From NCBI GenBank assembly GCA_014378155.1, contig JACMOF010000202.1, positions 1 to 11,289 of the forward strand: a stretch of 11,289 nucleotides of DNA, given 5' to 3'. The notes beneath the pieces were generated by a model. That model was not told the origin of the DNA, searched no databases, and saw nothing but the letters and a program-made list of their open reading frames with translations. This document shows positions 8,454 to 11,289 of this stretch, one piece after another (positions within the stretch are counted from its first letter, which is position 1; each line of letters begins with the position of its first letter). The DNA comes from Caulobacter sp. GTDB taxonomy: Bacteria; Pseudomonadota; Alphaproteobacteria; Caulobacterales; Caulobacteraceae. A program made the position numbers and the translations under genes.

Positions 8454-9161
8454 TCAGGATTCGCGATAGCGGTAGCCGACGCCGTATAGGGTCTCGATGG
8501 AGTCGAACTCCGGATCGACCTGGCGGAACTTCTTGCGCATCCGCTTGATGTGGCTGTCGATGGTGCGGTCGTCGACATACACCTGATCGTCGTAGGCGGC
8601 GTCCATCAGGTTGTCGCGGCTCTTCACAAAGCCGGGGCGCTGGGCCAGGGACTGCAGCAGCAGGAACTCGGTGACCGTCAGGCGCACCGGCTTGCCGTCC
8701 CACAGGCTGTCGTGGCGCGCCGAGTCGAGGGTTAGCTTGCCTCGCTTCATGATCTTGGAATTGGGCGAGCCCGGCGCGACACCCGGCTCGTCTTCCTCTG
8801 GGCGGGCCCGGCGCAGCACGGCCTTGACCCGCTCCAGCAGCAGGCGCTGGCTGAACGGCTTGTGGATATAGTCGTCGGCCCCAAGGTTGAAGCCCAGGAT
8901 TTCGTCGATCTCGTCGTCCTTGGAGGTCAGCATGATCACCGGAATCTCGGTGGTGGCGCGCAGGCGGCGCAGCACCTCCATGCCGTCCATGCGGGGCATC
9001 TTGACGTCGAGGATCACCAGGTCGGGCGCCTGGCTCTCGACCGCGTCGAGGCCCGAGGCGCCGTCATAATACGCCTTCACCACGTGGCCATGGCTCTCCA
9101 GGGCCAGCGAAACCGAAGCGACGATGTTCTCGTCGTCGTCGATGAGAGTAATATCGGCCAT
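8454..9161 (-). CDS. chvI: OmpR-family response regulator ChvI
   Basis: 235-residue DNA-binding response regulator, the partner of ChvG. The receiver domain (about 3-118) has the acidic pocket DDDE (8-11), the phospho-acceptor Asp52 in [12 protein letters not shown], Thr79 in IMLTSKDD and Lys101 in YIHKPFS. A linker (about 119-137) leads to the winged-helix output domain, with [37 protein letters not shown] and the recognition-helix region [18 protein letters not shown], ending GVGYRYRES. In Caulobacter ChvI is known to act in acid and envelope-stress responses, including activation of the sRNA ChvR. The ATG at 9161 has AAGG close upstream (AAGGCTCGATG). It is the first gene of the minus-strand cluster; chvG follows 7 bp after its stop. 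A possible promoter with a symmetric element over the -10 lies 35-63 bp upstream. Confidence 0.96.
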   Translation of the reverse strand: MADITLIDDDENIVASVSLALESHGHVVKAYYDGASGLDAVESQAPDLVILDVKMPRMDGMEVLRRLRATTEIPVIMLTSKDDEIDEILGFNLGADDYIHKPFSQRLLLERVKAVLRRARPEEDEPGVAPGSPNSKIMKRGKLTLDSARHDSLWDGKPVRLTVTEFLLLQSLAQRPGFVKSRDNLMDAAYDDQVYVDDRTIDSHIKRMRKKFRQVDPEFDSIETLYGVGYRYRES

Positions 9162-9192
9162 CGAGCCTTATCGGTCCTTTCGAGTCTTCCCG

Positions 9193-9205
9193 CCGATACT
9201 ATCGG
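9193..9205. promoter_or_regulatory. Short inverted repeat over the possible chvI -10 box
   Basis: CCGATA-C-TATCGG is a perfect 6-bp inverted repeat with one central base. TATCGG occurs again at 9152-9157 and 9169-9174, either side of the chvI start. The position over the proposed -10 would suit a repressor or autoregulatory site. No regulator can be named from sequence. Confidence 0.4.
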
Positions 9206-9224
9206 GCGACGAGCCCCCGTACAA
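9196..9224 (-). promoter_or_regulatory. Possible chvI promoter
   Basis: On the minus strand TTGTAC (9224-9219), a 17-nt spacer and TAGTAT (9201-9196) resemble a sigma-70-type -35/-10 pair. The start of transcription would fall near 9189, leaving a leader of about 28 nt containing the AAGG ribosome binding site. The match to consensus is only moderate. Confidence 0.35.
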
Positions 9225-9241
9225 CGCGCCTGCAACGCCCA

Positions 9242-9311
9242 TGGCGCCTTGGGAGGCGGCCAAGCTTTCGCGATCTTTTGCGGCTCCAGCGTGGCGCCAA
9301 TGCGGCCAAGC
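9242..9311. repeat. Duplicated two-part motif between chvI and the 569-residue gene
   Basis: TGGCGCC and GCGGCCAAGC occur in the same order twice: 9242-9248 with 9256-9265 (7-nt gap), and 9292-9298 with 9302-9311 (3-nt gap). The copies are 50 and 46 bp apart. They sit in the middle of a 228-bp divergent intergenic region, where regulator binding sites would be expected. No known factor is assigned. Confidence 0.45.
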
Positions 9312-9389
9312 GCTTCAGGCGCGGTATCCCGGCAACTTCGCCTTAAGGTCTCGTATCCCATAACGGAGCCCCGGGGAGCCCTTTAGCCC

Positions 9390-11099
9390 ATGAGTGATCA
9401 GGTCCATTATGAGCTGTTTGTGCGCCGCAAGCCCGGCGCGCAGTGGACGCTCGACATGGCGACCGAGGTCCGCACCCACGCCCTGGCCGTCGCCGAGGAG
9501 ACCTTGCAGCAGGGCCGTGCGATCGCCGTGAGGGTGACCAAGGAAACCCTCGACAACGACTCCCGTGAGTACAAGTCGATCTCGATCTTCACCAAGGGCC
9601 AGGTCGATGGCGGCAAGCCCAAGAAGGTCCAGGAAGACCTGGACCCGCTGTGTGTCCAGCCGTCCGACCTCTACACCACCCACGCGCGCGACCGGATCGG
9701 CCGACTGCTGGAGGCCTGGCTGGCGCGGCACAACGCCACCCCGTTCGAGCTGCTGCACCGTCCCGACCTGGTCGAGAAGCTGGAAGCCTCCGGCACCGAC
9801 CTGCAGCACGCCCTGCAGAAGATCGCCATTCCCGAGGCCGAGGCCCGGGGCATGTCGGTCCACGAGCTGATCCGCACCTTCCAGGGCCTGGTCGAGCGCA
9901 CCGTCGCTAACCTGATGAAGGCCTTCAAGAAGGGCGCCCTGCCCGATCTCGACAAGGAAGGCTTCGCCCGCGCCGCCGAGCGTCTGGTCAGCGATCCCGA
10001 CCGCGCCTTCCTGCTGGGGGCCGGCGTCGCCGCCTCGATCGCGCCCGGCAAGAACTGGTCTGAGAAGATCGCCCGCCTGCCCGACCTGGCCGACGCCGCG
10101 CCCACCGAGCCTCGCGCCAGGGCCGCAGCCCTGGCCGCCCTCGAACAGCCCCTGGCCGAGATCATCGGCTCGAAGGCTGGCATGGCCGACCTGCTGGGCG
10201 CCGACAACGCCGACCTCGGCACCACCCTGGCCGGCATGACCCGCCTGGCGGGCGGCGCCCAGGTCGAGGCCCTGATCCGTGTCGAGGCCGGCGTGCGCAA
10301 CTGCATGCCGACCCTGTCGGGCACCGCCAAGCGCCTGAGCGAGTGGCTGACCGGCGACGACTTCCCCGCCGTCCGCTCGTCTATCGCCCATCGGGTGCTC
10401 AAGGAGCTGAACGGCGTGCGCCGCCTCAAGCCCACTGACGCCGAATCCGAGATCGAGCACCTGCGCGCCCTGGCCATGAGCTTGACCGCCGCCGCCGGCC
10501 GCATCCTGCCGGCCGAGGACATCACCAGCGCCTTCACCACCCGTTCCAAGACCCTGCTGAATGGCGAGTTCATCGAGGCCCTGCTCGGCCGCGAGCGCTC
10601 GTCGCGTGAAGAGATCCAGATGCTGATCCGCCTGGCCGAGAACGTCATGGGCGCGGTCAACAAGCGCATGGCCGCCCGCTGGCTGTTGGCCAATATCCAG
10701 GCCCTGCGCTTCGAGCGCGAGCTGCGCCAGGGACCGGACAGCGCCGCCTCCAAGCTGGCCGCCCTGGGCGCCCTGCAACGGTCGCTGGTCCGCTCGGGCC
10801 TGGTGATCGAGGACTATGAGCCGCTGTGCGCCAAGATCGGCGAGGTGGGCGGCATGATCGAGGCCGACACCCGCCTGATCGCCATGCTGGCCCGCGCGCC
10901 AGCTCCCCTGCCGCAGAAACTGGCCTTGCTGATCAAGCTGGCCATGGGCGAAGCCGGCCCGACAGGTCCGGTGGCTGACAAGGCCAAGCCCGAGGCCATG
11001 AAACTGGCCCGCGCCCCGGAGGCCCGCGAGGCGCTGGCCGCCTCGCCGGAGACGATGGATTTGCTCAAGGGCATGGTGATGCACAAGGCGGCGGCTTAG
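9390..11099 (+). CDS. Conserved-looking alphaproteobacterial protein of unknown function
   Basis: 569-residue protein that I do not recognise as a named family. The N-terminus (about 1-70) looks like a small mixed beta/alpha module: HYELFVRRKPGAQWTLDMAT, a helix with AVAEETLQQGRAIAVRV, then KSISIFTKGQ. The rest (about 80-569) appears almost wholly helical, rich in Ala, Leu, Arg and Glu, with many short amphipathic helices. It has no signal peptide or clear membrane span, so it is probably cytoplasmic. Coding status is well supported: the ATG at 9390 has GGGGAG 11 nt upstream, and codon use shows the strong third-position GC bias of true genes here, whereas the nearly complete open frame on the opposite strand encodes low-complexity G/Q-rich sequence. 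It is divergent from chvI, sharing a 228-bp intergenic region, so a link to ChvI control is possible but unproven. No terminator with a T-run follows; a short hairpin lies 14 bp after the stop. Confidence 0.85.
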   Translation: MSDQVHYELFVRRKPGAQWTLDMATEVRTHALAVAEETLQQGRAIAVRVTKETLDNDSREYKSISIFTKGQVDGGKPKKVQEDLDPLCVQPSDLYTTHARDRIGRLLEAWLARHNATPFELLHRPDLVEKLEASGTDLQHALQKIAIPEAEARGMSVHELIRTFQGLVERTVANLMKAFKKGALPDLDKEGFARAAERLVSDPDRAFLLGAGVAASIAPGKNWSEKIARLPDLADAAPTEPRARAAALAALEQPLAEIIGSKAGMADLLGADNADLGTTLAGMTRLAGGAQVEALIRVEAGVRNCMPTLSGTAKRLSEWLTGDDFPAVRSSIAHRVLKELNGVRRLKPTDAESEIEHLRALAMSLTAAAGRILPAEDITSAFTTRSKTLLNGEFIEALLGRERSSREEIQMLIRLAENVMGAVNKRMAARWLLANIQALRFERELRQGPDSAASKLAALGALQRSLVRSGLVIEDYEPLCAKIGEVGGMIEADTRLIAMLARAPAPLPQKLALLIKLAMGEAGPTGPVADKAKPEAMKLARAPEAREALAASPETMDLLKGMVMHKAAA

Positions 11100-11113
11100 G
11101 GGCTGGTTGGGGG

Positions 11114-11130
11114 CCGCCGCGAAGCGGTGG
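11114..11130. terminator. Hairpin between two convergent genes, possible weak terminator
   Basis: CCGCCGC-GAA-GCGGTGG forms a 7-bp stem (one G-U pair) with a 3-nt loop in the 42-bp gap between the stops of the 569-residue gene and the DUF559 gene. It has no T-run on either side, so it may be a dispersed GC-rich intergenic hairpin instead of a true intrinsic terminator. Confidence 0.35.
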
Positions 11131-11141
11131 GGGGTGAGAGG

Positions 11142-11289
11142 TTACACCCTCGCCGATCGGAGCACGGCGAGCAGATCGTCGGCGACCGCACCGATGTCGG
11201 CCAAGACCTTTTCGTTACGGAACCGCACCACGATGTATCCAAACAACTCCAAGGTCTCCGTGCGGCCAGCGTCGTACTCCTCCCGCCCA
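11142..11289 (-). CDS. DUF559 endonuclease-like protein, N-terminus beyond the window
   Basis: Only the last 48 residues are visible: GREEYDAGRTETLELFGY, then IVVRFRNEKVLADIGAV and a closing helix DDLLAVLRSARV. The pattern YDxxRTxxLxxxGxxVVRFxNxxV is characteristic of DUF559, a PD-(D/E)XK-nuclease-like family related to Vsr repair endonucleases. The upstream catalytic part (normally an EIDGxxH-type segment) is beyond the right edge, so activity cannot be judged. The gene is convergent with the 569-residue gene. DUF559 genes are common stand-alone genes in alphaproteobacteria and need not indicate a defence island. Confidence 0.8.
   Translation of the reverse strand, partial: GREEYDAGRTETLELFGYIVVRFRNEKVLADIGAVADDLLAVLRSARV

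Noticed and set aside
9315..11084. Long minus-strand open frame (589 codons) opposite the 569-residue gene
   Set aside because: Its product is repetitive G/Q/L/H-rich sequence, as expected from antisense reading of a GC-rich helical gene; the plus-strand frame has the ribosome binding site, plausible codon use and protein-like composition.
11142..11289. DUF559 fragment as part of a defence island
   Set aside because: No restriction, toxin, CRISPR or phage gene is in the window; DUF559 proteins are common isolated genes, and only 48 residues are visible.

Overview
The window looks like chromosomal DNA from a high-GC alphaproteobacterium of the Caulobacterales, most likely a Caulobacter or a close relative. 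This rests on strong GC bias at third codon positions, the gene order chvI-chvG-hprK-EIIA(Man)-HPr, the short alphaproteobacterial HprK, and the protein sequences themselves. The species call is inference from recognition; no search was run.

Layout. Positions 1-644 (minus): a pyridoxal kinase cut off by the left edge. 813-2204 (minus): S-adenosylhomocysteine hydrolase (ahcY), with a hairpin terminator behind it and a leader carrying a perfect 18-bp palindrome. 2313-3848 (minus): a CYTH-CHAD protein of the inorganic triphosphatase/polyphosphate-binding type. 3960-4979 (plus): biotin synthase bioB, divergent from the CYTH-CHAD gene, followed after 4 bp by a DUF4272 protein (4984-5559) that probably starts with TTG. 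5563-9161 (minus): a compact cluster read in the order chvI, chvG, hprK, PTS EIIA (mannose family), ptsH, with three close or overlapping junctions. 9390-11099 (plus): a 569-residue protein of unknown function, divergent from chvI across a 228-bp intergenic region that holds repeats and a possible chvI promoter. 11142-11289 (minus): the C-terminal end of a DUF559 endonuclease-like protein, cut by the right edge.

How it fits together. The chvI-to-ptsH cluster joins an envelope/acid-stress two-component system to a regulatory PTS branch: HprK can phosphorylate HPr on its conserved serine, and EIIA(Man) can accept phosphate from HPr on histidine. No sugar permease (EIIB/C) or enzyme I is present, so the branch looks regulatory, not transport-related. 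The ahcY, bioB and pyridoxal kinase genes are housekeeping cofactor or methyl-cycle functions (AhcY removes SAH; BioB uses SAM). Most of the window is ordinary core genome. The least ordinary items are a tandem WPK pentapeptide repeat at the cytoplasmic N-terminus of ChvG, the palindrome in the ahcY leader, the symmetric element over the possible chvI -10 box, the duplicated motif between chvI and the 569-residue gene, and that gene itself. I did not find a convincing new multi-gene system.
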